DNA of 64,000 nt from Tubulanus polymorphus (taxonomy: Eukaryota; Nemertea; Palaeonemertea; Tubulaniformes; Tubulanidae), in contig NC_134033.1 in NCBI RefSeq assembly GCF_964204645.1, forward strand, positions 11,367,155-11,431,154. Direction: 5' to 3'. Within the stretch, counting starts at the first letter, position 1. The number at the start of each line of letters is the position of its first letter. The notes beneath the pieces were generated by a model, which searched no databases, was not told where the DNA came from, and was given only the letters and a program-made list of their open reading frames with translations. Below are positions 37,835 to 48,949 of this stretch, in pieces. Position numbers and translations under genes: made by a program.

Positions 37835-39850
37835 TTACTCGGCACCGACCAACAACTTACTCCACTTTTTGGTACTATTTTTCTTACAATAACAATACGG
37901 TCGTAGATGCGGATATTGTTTCATCACGCAAGCCGGGGCATCGCCGTATTTGTTCGTCCGACTAATCTCGCGTGGATTCACCGAATATTTGCCAGTTTTT
38001 ATCGAGTATTTAATCGTCGCTTCGAAATGGCCGCCTCCCGGTGTCGTATGCAACGTTACCTGATACAAAATGGCGTCGTTTTTCGTGTTGTCCGATAAAT
38101 CGGCGACGCGTCCATCGGTATCGGCGCTCTTTTTGAATTTCAATACTTGTTCGTTCGGGGAATACATCACGCTGCGCACGATTTCGGCCACTCGTAATTC
38201 CTCGCACTGGCCTCTGAAAGATGACGTCATGGAATTTATAACGCTGACTAGTGCATCAGCGGCTCGGAGCACTTGCGGATCACGGGGCTGAACCGTCTTC
38301 CAATTCAGACACGAACACCAATGCGGCTCTATATCCGCCAGTTTACAAGTTCTATTTCTAGGTATCTCTTGTAATAAACTAATACCGCGTTGAGTGACGT
38401 CACCGAGTTTCTTATTTTGAAAATGTATCAAATCGTGAAACGTAGCATGAATGTCGAACGGTGTCGTTAAACGATACGCATTATTGCGCAGATTATTGAC
38501 GGCGTGTGGATACCTCTCCGAGAACCACGGTGGCGGTCGTATTGAAAAAAACGGATTTCGCTCCTCGTGTTTTCCCTGCACGAATTCGCGAATTCCGCTG
38601 AAACGAGCGCCGTGATCGCTCATCACAACCAGGAACGTGTTGTTGAGAAATCCGCGTTCGTTCATATTTTTCAACCAATCGCGCATATCTTCGTCGACGA
38701 TACTCAACGGGTTGTTGTTATCGTGCGAGCACTCCGAGTGGAAAGTGAAAGTGAATTTCGGTTTGTCTTTGTACAATTCGAACGCGTCGGTGACGTATTT
38801 CATCATCAGTTTGTGCCTCGGTTCCGAACCGAGACAATATTCCTTGTTACGCTTAAAATACTTATCCATTGATAGGTAAAACGGACGCATGAAATGATCG
38901 ACCGGAGCCTTCCTAAACCCTAACATACGATAGTTAAACGTCCCCAGATAAGGCATATCTTCGCCCCATAAAGTAACGTAACCGATATCGCTGAGATCTT
39001 TCCAGATCCACGGATGCCCGTCGACCGGCTTGGCGCCCGAATGTCCTCGTCTGGCTTCGGGTAATTCCGGCTCGGTTTTACCGGTAAGGATCGGTAACAG
39101 AGCTTGCGGCGTTCCGTCACCGACGATGTTATAACCTTCCAAAACCACTGCGCCTAATTGATTCTTTAAATAGTCGAATGTTAACGGCAGTTTCCGCATC
39201 CACGTCATACGCGAAACCGAATCGAAACCGAACATCAATATATCCATGCCGAGCGAATCGGCCGGAAGTGGTTTAGTTTCGTGTCGTCGGACAAGTTCCG
39301 GTTTCTCGGCGATTCCGATATGTAAATTGTCGTATTTGCTGCCGTCGGTCGCGAAACAGCTCGTTTTGAAGAAATCTTCGGTTATTTTCGTACCGTTTTG
39401 AATCGCTCGGATTCTGCGACCGTCCTTTATCGTGTAATCGTCGGATTGGCGAAATAAAGGCACGTAATCGCAGGTCACGTGACCGTGTTTCAAAACGGCC
39501 GATCGGGCGATCATGAAAGAACCGTTATTCACGTAAACCCAATCTTTCTCCTGGTTACAAGTCACTTTCGGCACTTTATAGAAATACTTGGCCAGTTCGG
39601 GCGGGTTCAACTCGACCGCTGGATGTACGCAGGCTAGGCCGCTCTGTTGTTTCAAATGATCGTCGGTCGCGTCGTTATTTTTCAGGGAATCTCGCAAAAT
39701 CACGTCGTCGATCACCATCGGACGAGAGTTGGAGCGCGAAAGATCCTTCGAGTGCGCGAAAAGGAAGTAAGCGCATGTCATCGCTACAGCGCCTAGGAAC
39801 AGCGCGACCACTCGCCTCCGTGAACGGCGTATTCCGCGTAGACAAAACAT
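37835..39850 (-). CDS. DUF229 family type II membrane protein (alkaline-phosphatase/sulfatase-like fold)
   Basis: The 671-residue frame is intact. Residues 1-13 are basic, 14-32 form a single membrane helix (VVALFLGAVAMTCAYFLF), and the rest should face the secretory lumen or outside. The DUF229 hallmarks are visible: MDILMFGFDSVSRMTWMRKL at 202-221 (D210 and S211 at the position of the metal/nucleophile site in the superfamily), EGYNIVGDGTPQA near 244, TLWGEDMPYLGTF near 299, FTFHSECSHDN near 372 and VVMSDHGARF at 408-417 (D412, H413 as metal ligands). Potential N-glycosylation sites are at 109, 152 and 403. Catalytic activity is inferred from the fold; the substrate is unknown. A longer frame to 39904 is open, but a good splice acceptor (TTTTCAG) ends at 39876, so the ATG at 39850 is chosen and a 5' non-coding exon is expected at higher coordinates. 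Confidence 0.9.
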   Translation of the reverse strand: MFCLRGIRRSRRRVVALFLGAVAMTCAYFLFAHSKDLSRSNSRPMVIDDVILRDSLKNNDATDDHLKQQSGLACVHPAVELNPPELAKYFYKVPKVTCNQEKDWVYVNNGSFMIARSAVLKHGHVTCDYVPLFRQSDDYTIKDGRRIRAIQNGTKITEDFFKTSCFATDGSKYDNLHIGIAEKPELVRRHETKPLPADSLGMDILMFGFDSVSRMTWMRKLPLTFDYLKNQLGAVVLEGYNIVGDGTPQALLPILTGKTEPELPEARRGHSGAKPVDGHPWIWKDLSDIGYVTLWGEDMPYLGTFNYRMLGFRKAPVDHFMRPFYLSMDKYFKRNKEYCLGSEPRHKLMMKYVTDAFELYKDKPKFTFTFHSECSHDNNNPLSIVDEDMRDWLKNMNERGFLNNTFLVVMSDHGARFSGIREFVQGKHEERNPFFSIRPPPWFSERYPHAVNNLRNNAYRLTTPFDIHATFHDLIHFQNKKLGDVTQRGISLLQEIPRNRTCKLADIEPHWCSCLNWKTVQPRDPQVLRAADALVSVINSMTSSFRGQCEELRVAEIVRSVMYSPNEQVLKFKKSADTDGRVADLSDNTKNDAILYQVTLHTTPGGGHFEATIKYSIKTGKYSVNPREISRTNKYGDAPACVMKQYPHLRPYCYCKKNSTKKWSKLLVGAE

Positions 39851-40449
39851 CGCTCCACACGCGCAGCAGTCCGATCTGAAAATAGAGAAAATATCAAAGA
39901 TCACCGTTATATTCTTAAATAATACGCTTTATATGTATAGAGCCTAATGGCGATCGTGTAAACTTTTGTCGTAATGTCCTGATCCGTAATTTCCTGTGAC
40001 TTGCGACTCTGAATTTTGTGATCGCGATGAAGTTTTGCGCGTTCCAGATGAATTCTTCTGGCTTTGTGCAAAATCAAAGTAATAAAGTGAACCGTAACAG
40101 CAGCCACATTCTGTCGCACGTGCCAGATGAGGCACTGCGCGATGCCGGTGGAAAATCCAATTTATTCAGCAAGGAAATATGGCATTATGTACTATTCAGA
40201 TGTTGCAAGAATTAATTGAAGTGGTCAATGTATTTATGAAATACCAATTTAACCAATATACATCTGTCTATTTACACATTGTGTATGAAATGGATTTCAA
40301 TTCAGGAAAGTAGTCACAACGAACTATCTACAGCACCGGGAAGTCCGGGATTACTTCGGAGTAGTCGAAATACTGAAAACATGTCTTCATTCCCAGATTC
40401 CCCTCTAATGCAGTACCGCAAGCTGTATGACCACTGACCAGGTAGATAA

Positions 40450-40540
40450 GTTCTACTGGTCTATTGGTTAGTCGCTTACTTTCTACGTGCTAGACCCGGG
40501 TTCGAACCCGGTGTGTGCCGTAATTTCACTGTCACTCACT
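40450..40540 (+). mobile_element. tRNA-derived SINE head, A and B boxes intact
   Basis: CTGGTCTATTGGTTAGTCGC (A box) and GGGTTCGAACCC (B box) are spaced as in a tRNA. The following GTGTGTGCCG...CACTGTCACTCACTC is shared with the ends of the 11.0-11.6 kb array. Confidence 0.7.
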
Positions 40541-40797
40541 CTTAATGGTGACATCGTCTACAGCCGGACACAGAGGAAACGCTGGTATTATTTTGTCTCG
40601 TGTTTCTCTGTGTCCTGTGCGTTGGGCTAATTATACCCACAGCCAAATTGTCATCATATTGAGCTTTAAGCATTGCGTTCCAATTTTTACTAATGATAAC
40701 AAATTATTTGTGCTCCATGTCTATCGAACAAATCACCGACATTTCTATCCATCATACAAATACAAATCTCAGCCTTAAGTTAACCTTTTGTTATTGT

Positions 40798-40944
<147 letters not shown>

Positions 40945-42888
40945 CTGTGGTACTGGACTGAACAGTCTCAGGAACCGAGGTTGGATCTGTCCCTGACAAA
41001 TCTGCATCACCGAAACTACGAAATCTCCAAAATAACTCATTCGTGACAATCTAGAATATGGTATAATGAATTGATGCATTCGGCGCGTCACGATTGGTGG
41101 TTGTTGTCATCCAATCGATGCCTCGGTTCGTCACCAAGAACCAATCGACAAAAGGGTTACTGAATCATGGCTCGGTGTCGTGATCGACAGAGCACGTACA
41201 GTTATTGATGATGGCAATAATTAGTTTACATTCAGTTCGCTGGAAATGCGAAGACATTTTTTCATCGACTAATATAAATCGGATATTACACTGCACAGGT
41301 CATATAGATCGATGATCGTCTCAGTAATATTCTGATAGATCGGTGCAGGGTGACTTACGATGCAGCAAGGACGATGAAAACTTCAAATCGTAAAAGGAAT
41401 CGATTTCTCAGAAGAACGGTCACGTGACATAATGGATATTCATATGTTATAACGAAGGGTTTTGTTTATAATTCGCAAAACCGCTAAGTCTACATTTTAA
41501 TCCTCGGAAGACTTATGAAAATTTAATGACATTGATGATTTCAAATCTCGTTTTAAAACTTCCCTTTTTAAAGAACATTTTATCAACAAATTTAATACGT
41601 ATTCTGCATAGAATATTAGAAATTCTGCATAGCCGAATTTCTATTGTAAACCGCAGTATATAGTGCGGTCTATAAATGTCTATTATTATTACGAAAACGA
41701 TTTTAAAAAAACTTAGATTTTGATTCCTTCTTTTCATCGAATATAAATTTGCTTTTCATCGTGGCACAAAAGCAAAAACGATACTCTTCTCGTCAGGTTT
41801 CGTAAAATTAAAAAGAATTAAGAAGAATTGCTACGAGTATGATTTTTTTTCCATACAAAGCCCAAATCAACTCATAATACATGTGTACATACATATATAC
41901 TGATAAGACTATCACGCTATTCCAGCATCAGCTGCAGCTCTCAGCTAGCTCTCAACTTCCCGCGTCGGCTTAGCGAGAATTATCCGATACGTGCCACGTG
42001 AGCAGACGATTTTGCAGCTAATTACTCGCTATTTTCCCCGTGTTTTCTCTCGTCGACAAAAACACCGGATAATCCTCCGCGCGACGACATATTCATTCAC
42101 GTGTGACGTCATTCCACCTTTAATCAGACAACGTGTAGGTCTTATATTTCAACAAAACAAAATGATTGGCTGCGCGAGTCTGCTGTTGTGAACGTTTGAA
42201 CTCGGAATTATGATTCAAACTTTTCGACTAAATTTAAAACAGTGTTCACAAAACGATCTAACTGATGAAAAAGGCTAAACGAAAGGGCCCAAGTTTGTAA
42301 TTGACGTTGTTCTGAAGAAATTGATAGCAATTTTTGAAAAGCTGCTCAAACTTGACATCGGTATATCGACCGATCGCGAATACGAAACGAAGCGCATCTG
42401 AAATCGAAAATCTTATGCGTAATGACGAAATTTAAAATTGAATTTCTACCAGAATCAACCGTCATCAGATGTACTGACATTTCGTTTAATGAACGAACGC
42501 CGCCGTGTAATTTCCGGTAAAGGGACCTCACACTTCACGCGTATCTGCGCACAACGATGGTTTTTCCAACTTTGTCTCGATGAAATTGGACGGTGATCTC
42601 TCCCAGGCGAAACCTGTAAAATGCCGATAATGCTTAATGGTTTTCCGCATCCACGGTCGTCAACGAACGTCAGATGATTCACGATTGTCGCCCCCCATCT
42701 ATAGCGGAAGAACCAATGACAGGCGACGACGAAGTAAATCTTCAAAGAAGTGTTTTTCTTACCGATTTTCTCTCGTAACGAAACGAGACGAATTTCAACA
42801 ATTTCGTGAAACTAACAATGATTGAAATTGCGAACCAAATTTTGGATAGTATAAAAATAAGAGACATAGCTGAACTAGTCGGAGAGTA

Positions 42889-42976
42889 CCCGGGAGAGGA
42901 ACGGGGGTAGCTCCGGGAGAACACCCGGGAGAACAACGGGGGTAGCTCCGGGAGAGCACACGGGAGAACAACGGGG
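42889..42976. repeat. 35-bp tandem repeat, about 2.5 copies
   Basis: The unit is CCCGGGAGAACAACGGGGG followed by TAGCTCCGGGAGA(A/G)CA. It is G-rich on the plus strand. Confidence 0.85.
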
Positions 42977-43315
42977 AAGAACACACTCAAGAAACTAGGA
43001 AACAAACATTGTAAAAGGTGTCGATACGTAGGAAAGACAAATAAAATCGTTGTGAGTGTTTAGATTTCAAAGTATATACGCCTGAGTTGTTTATTGTCAA
43101 ATGATGTCATTATGTTGGTCTCTGGTCAAAATTCAATTTGTGTCGTTGTGCGGAGCTGAGGAAGGGTACGCTCTCCCACGATATTTCGGTTCCTTCTTTG
43201 GGTCGCATAACAATATCTCCTCAGTATATCTGTGAGAAGCCGCAGTCGAATAAGCATCAATTTTTGCGACCAGTTGCTACCGCTTACAACGCGTTGCGAG
43301 CGGTTAGGGCCACCT

Positions 43316-43410
43316 TCGGTTTTCTGAGTTAGTCGACTATAGTCGAACTAAACGAAACCGAATGTCTGTTAGTCGGAACTATATTCCGGAAATAGTTCGA
43401 AAATCAAGCG
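43316..43410. mobile_element. Truncated copy of the CAGGGCCA MITE
   Basis: It shares GGGCCACCTTCGGTT, CTGAGTTAGTCGACTA, AACTAAACGAAACCGAATGT and ATATTCCGGAAATAGTTC with 16291-16455, then diverges. Confidence 0.8.
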
Positions 43411-43621
43411 CACCAGATTCTACTATTTACCGGTCAGGGGAGCGCCTATACTCACTATCATGACATTACCGATGTTGATAGGAATTATTCAGTCCTGGTC
43501 ATAGAGAGCAATAAAAGCTGTTATTATTTTTTATCATCTTAAAATACGGATTTCCCTTTTATTTAATTGGTCTGATTCGTTTTGATTTGATGTCTCCGAA
43601 ACGGATGGTTTATAATAGGTT

Positions 43622-43681
43622 TGCATCGGCCGGGAATCGAACCCGGGGCCCCGCGTGGCAGGCGATATAGCGAGACGATGC
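43622..43681 (-). tRNA. tRNA-Gly(GCC)-like sequence lacking the D arm (60 nt), probable pseudogene
   Basis: The 3' part matches animal tRNA-Gly-GCC: anticodon loop CTGCCAC (GCC at 43657-43659), T arm CCGGGTTCGATTCCCGG and acceptor 3' strand CGATGC plus A. The 5' end GCATCG pairs with it. Between acceptor and anticodon arms only about 14 nt (TCTCGCTATATCGC up to the loop) remain, so the D arm and the A box are missing (normal length about 71 nt). No T-run terminator follows. It is best read as a deleted tRNA gene or tRNA-derived retrosequence. Confidence 0.7.
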
Positions 43682-46105
43682 TGCTGCTATTGCTGTTATG
43701 ATAATTTGACAACATCCTACTCACTCCCTGAGCCGATGCGCATTACGTTTATATTGCCTCGGCATCTAAAATAATGAATGAATACAAGATGAGTGCTGCG
43801 ACACGTATTCGTATAGAATTCCATCGCGATTTAACGATGGATCCCCGGAGAGACTCGCAACAATTCCAACAATTCATCGTAAAATATTCGGGGTTGTTTG
43901 ATATAATTGGTAAAGAAGGCTAATGAAGCTCTTTTGACTTTCAAATGATCCACATTTTCCACATAGGTGATGCCCATTAGTCGCTAATCATACAGCGAAT
44001 TATCTAGGGATATCGGTTGATAGTTTTAAAGGTTCTTTCTCAAATCAGACTAAGTCTCGCTCTTTCTGAAAAAGGAATTTCGATCGAACGAACAGACATA
44101 CATGACATTAGAAATTTCACGGAAACACGGTCGCGTTTCCCACCACTCAAGGTACATCGAATACTTTCAGATCGAATAACACTTAACGCTGTAATCTGCT
44201 AGTTCCCGTTACGCGAGAGAATATCTATAGCGGATTAGCACCCGAGAAGCTAGGCAAAAAATCGAATCTTAGATACGATCATGACTGTGTTCCAGGCGGA
44301 ATAAAGAAGTTTCGACTTTCTAAGCGCCATGCTGTGGCGGTGTCTAGAGGTGGTCCACATTGTTGCGATAATTTTCACTCTTTTTTTGAAATAAAAGTTT
44401 TCGTGGATTTCACTCTGCAGTCCATCGCTTGATAAACATAACATCATTTTAGAGGAAATGAAATGCAGATTCCTGCTGGCGATTCCCCTGAATTTTTCGT
44501 TCGCAATGTCTGGGTGACGAAGTGATAATAAGGACCGCATATTCTCATTAGCGTGGCTATAATATCTTGTCAGCCAAAGACCGTTTCTTGCGATTAGAGT
44601 CTGCGTTTTTTAATCTTTTGAATATCTATAAGAGGTTGCTTGCACGGAAGGTCATCGGTTGATCCTTTGAGTGAACTCTTTTTAAATGGTGAAATGATAT
44701 CAATCGGTTATTTTGAATGATTTTTCTGTATCTGTGTCAAGGAGCAGCAGATGCACCAGGTCTATATCGTATATACATATATCAAAAAAAAAAAAAATAA
44801 AAAAATACATTCTCTTTATGTATTTTTGATATTATGTCATACACGGACTACATTAACAATCAGTGACTAACTAGACAGGAAATCGTCTGATAAGGTTTTA
44901 TGTGGAAGGTTGTTGATCTACGGAATATCATTTTGCCAATATCAGTTTTAGTAGTTTGACAACGATAAGTAGATACCATACATAAACGTATGGAGTTTGC
45001 TGTTAAGAATTAGAAATCAAGCCCCAGCCGCTAAATTACCGCCGGTCGGTTGAATAAATATTCATACGACGTTTCGACTATAATCAAAAATTCTTTATGA
45101 ATTTCTGCTATAATCCAATAACATTTCGTTCGGACTTTTTTTAAAGATTCCTCGAAACTTCAGTGTAAACACCTGAAACAACAACGTATCTGGGAATTAT
45201 TTATATAAAAATTGGGCGTCATATTCACTGTGAAATACGTAAGACAAATATCACGTATACGTAATATGTTTGGGTTTGTAAAATTTTGATACCTTGCGTT
45301 TCAATTATTTCTTTGCATTTTTTTTACAAAAGGCCTACGAAAAATTCAGGATATATGATACCCATTAACCGCCTTCACGGAAAATCGTTGTTTCAAAATA
45401 ACCTTCGATAACAAATCGAAAATATCTATCAGTTTAAGGATTTTCGTGCCACTGCGTTACTTTTTTTAAATTTCCGTTACGGGCATTTCAAAATGGAAGA
45501 GAACCGGGAGAAAAATTGAAAAACAAAACTTTGTCTATCATTTTTTCACATAAAATCTAAGAAGGACTGCAGAAAATTTTTCAAAAAGAGCGAAAATCTA
45601 TTTGAAATGAAACAAAGATAAAGATTATTTTAAAAACCTGACGGAGGACAAAACAAAGACATTTTTTAATATGGTTGCAGCCGGGGATTCGTGCCCCGAG
45701 TATTCTACAAAGGCCTTCACGAGTGAAGGTGATTGATTTTGTAGCCGTTGATTGGAACAGACGATAGCTTTCTCATCGCGCCGCAGACGACGAAACCGAT
45801 CGATTTTCCGATCCGAACACAAGCAGCATAAACACATCAAGAAATAAATCTTCCGACGAAATGCTATTCATTTATCAACTTTACGTCCGAATGAGCGCCT
45901 GCTACAAAATTATATCCCGAATGGTGCGCGGTGCCTAGCACATTTCTAAGCAATTCGGTCGCTGATAAGACGGGCAGAAATCATTTCATATTCGATTATC
46001 TATCATAGCCCGTAACACAGGGGGCTCTTTGTTCCCGTATCAAACAATGGCACGACGTCTACTCTATAATTCCGTTGATAGAGAAAACTGGTTAACAATG
46101 TTCGG

Positions 46106-46285
46106 CGGTACCTCGCTATAACGATTTATCAGCTATAATAAACGATAAATAAATTATTATAAACCTCGAATTTTTCCGTCCCAAATAGGACTTCACTATG
46201 ATACGATATTGGATATAACGAACGATAAGTTATAAGGAACATATTTTCTGGTCCCCTGAAGTTCGTTGTAACAAGGTTCCACTGT
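46106..46285. mobile_element. Possible pogo/Tigger-like MITE
   Basis: The left GGTACCTCGCTATAACGA and the complement of the right end, GGAACCTTGTTACAACGAA, are diverged inverted repeats. They resemble CAGTGGAACCTCG-type ends of Tc1/pogo relatives. Confidence 0.4.
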
Positions 46286-47821
46286 ATTCAGCGCTGGAAA
46301 AGGTTGTTGGTTTATTTACCCGTACGAGTATGTTCGACATATGTCAAATCGATCTTAGCATACAGTAAGATAATAATTGTCTAGACAATGCTGCGTCTGA
46401 AACCTAATCGGAAAATTAATTTGTCTGTAAAAGGTTTTAGTATATAAAATAGTCAATTAGCTCGATAACATAGAGCGCGTTTCTTCTAAGCATATAGTAC
46501 GCATATATACCCAAACACACATCATCTTCATAACCCATGCAAGACCCGTAGTCAGGGGTTCATCTGTTCGCACGAACGGGTCTTTTCACTTTGCTAGTTT
46601 CCCTCAATTTTCAACATAGAAAATACTATTTACTAAAAACTAATATAACCAGTTGTAAACCATCAAAATCTGTATTTCCTTAGTCAGTTACAACTTCATT
46701 AAGTCTGTCAAACGTATGACTCACAAAGAACGAAAGTTCAACTTGTCTCGAAAATCGAACTTGAGCTTACCATAAAAACCCACCTCTGCCTCAAGCATGT
46801 ACACGCATATATACATAATCAAAGAGCCTAATTCATAATTTCAAATGATTAAACATCTAATTAATGAGTTACTTATTACAAACTAGATAATCATTGTATT
46901 ATGTACTCGTATTGAGGCTCACCGTGCGTGGTTGTTCGCCGAAAGCATCGTTTCAACTCGTACGCGCATTCGCTTTAACAGCACAGTGACGCTGTTTTAG
47001 TTTGTGTGTGTTTTTATTTACAAGCCTTGTTTGATATGATGATTATCACTCATTAGTCTACGCGGTACTTATATTACATTATATACCGTTGCATACATCT
47101 TTCCTGATTATAAATACACAAAGCTAAATGGGTCACTTTCTGAATAATCACTTGAAACACTGAGAAAGGAAAACGAATAAAGTGAACATACATGTATACA
47201 TGTACGTACATATATACATGTTCATGTGCATCTATATGTTCACTTTAACAGTCAACATTAATGATTTAGATGGTTTTAGATAATATGGAGATTGTTCACC
47301 TGTTCATGTATCTATATGACGGAATGTCTATATAAGAGATATGTACATATGCGTCGAGGTGAAATCAATCAAGAATTTTGAAAAGTCGCATCCTAGAATC
47401 TTGGGGCCCGTGTTTCTACCACGGAACGGAGCATATGGTAGGGGTGAATAAAAATCTAATACTCAGTAGACTAAGGAAATAAATTCGAAAAAGCTGACGA
47501 CCCGATATCGCCATGCTGGTGAAGTAATCAGTTGGGAAAAGTTCATTGTAACCATGTTCAGATCCGAGCGTGAACAGGTTTGTATAAGCAGCCTCTATCT
47601 TAGGCGGGTGCGAATTTGGTTAAGGCGGAACCTATTTGACGGTGAAGCACCCCACGGGCAGTTCAGGGGCACTACCCCGAGGGAATTTTGAAAATTTGAA
47701 GCGTATTAGATGCATTTCCGGCGAATGTTAGTGACGCTGCACTTGCACTGGAACACTTATGTTGAATCTGAGAAATTTGAAATCTGAATCTTTGACATAA
47801 AATAGCGAAACTCGGGATCTT

Positions 47822-47955
47822 GTGCGTTCGCACTCAAAACACCCCCTTCTCCCGCGGGCACGAGCCTGGTATCAAATTTGGTGGGGAGGTGCGTTCGCAC
47901 TCAAAACACCCCCTTCTCCTCCCCGCGGGCACGAGCTTGGTATCATAATTTGGCG
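47822..47955. repeat. 67-bp direct duplication
   Basis: Two copies share GTGCGTTCGCACTCAAAACA, CCCCCTTCTCC and GCGGGCACGAGC(C/T)TGGTATCA. They differ by short indels. Confidence 0.85.
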
Positions 47956-48333
47956 GATATTTTTACCTGTTACTGATGGCGTTCGTCTCCATGGTCTTCA
48001 GCATGTATATCAGCATGTACACAACAAAAAGAAACTCGCTTTTGGTGGAGCCAACGTCGTATTTTTTGAAATGTCAGATTGCCCTGATCATAACCATTGA
48101 TGAAACACTCAGCTCGTGTTGAAAAATCATGTAACAAATCCAACGGATGATAATCCGATATAATAAACCCACAGATAATCCGATATAGGCGAGACGAAGA
48201 TGCTGAAGGAAATACTCGGGAGGGGTTTTAGGCCTGACCGCGCCGGGTTCACGCATGAATATGATTATACATTGGTTACACGCGAACTTCGGAATATGAA
48301 GTAGATTTTATCATAGTGTATTTGTTTGCTTAA

Positions 48334-48920
48334 CCCTTTAACTGGCAATCGGTCGCTAGCGACCGATTTGAATAGACCAGCTATAGTGAATAGAATAGTC
48401 AAGTATTGATTTCATTGAAGCATTCTAACTCATTTTCTTATCAGCAAATGGCGACACCAGACGGCCTACAATGTCTAACAAGGCAGGAAAGTGATATTTC
48501 ATACATTTGGCATGTAGAAGGGGGTATGGAAACCACGTGTCACGTGGGTCAGATTTCGAAAATTGAGAATATCGTTAGTAGTAATGGCCAATGCACTAAA
48601 GACGTTCTCTAGTGAGTTTGGCTGATATTTTGGACATAGTAATGAAAGATTCTGATGATAATTCATATTGGAATGAATCTCATGACAGGTTTTTGGGTGG
48701 CCCAAAAATCTGGATGACCTTGGGATCTGTGACCTTGGAGTCAGACCCTGAAGGTAACACCCAAAGTTCGCAAACATGGTATCATTTGAAAGCTTGTGAA
48801 AAGAGCTTTCATAAAATACATACAATATGGGGTTATCCCTCATATCTACTGAGTTATTAAATTTTCCCCTTGCAAGGTCCAAAATCTCTCATAGGCCGAA
48901 AAATACTTGCCAGTTAAAGG
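48334..48920. mobile_element. piggyBac-like nonautonomous element (CCCTTTAACTGGCAA ends)
   Basis: The left end, directly after TTAA (48330-48333), reads CCCTTTAACTGGCAA. The right end, 48906-48920, is its exact complement, TTGCCAGTTAAAGGG. The right flank is TTTTAA rather than exactly TTAA. TTAA plus a CCC start is the piggyBac signature. Short frames inside (48406-48612, 48499-48882) have no recognisable transposase motif. Confidence 0.7.
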
Positions 48921-48949
48921 GTTTTAAAGCGTTCTATTCTCAGTTACGA

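Larger units (their letters stand above)
41000..43600. other. Gene-free stretch
   Basis: No exon is recognised. At 41940-42120 a GC-richer patch with CACGTG and the CRE palindrome (GTGTGACGTCATT, 42101-42113) could be a promoter, perhaps for the DUF229 gene about 2.2 kb away on the minus strand; this is speculative. Confidence 0.35.
43690..48320. other. Gene-free stretch
   Basis: I see no conserved exon on either strand. It contains an A-rich run at 44785-44812, a degenerate SINE-like B box at about 45675-45700 and the elements listed separately. Confidence 0.4.

Noticed and set aside
39851-39904. Eighteen-residue N-terminal extension of the DUF229 frame
   Set aside because: A strong splice acceptor (TTTTCAG) lies inside it, and the downstream ATG directly precedes the basic residues and membrane helix.
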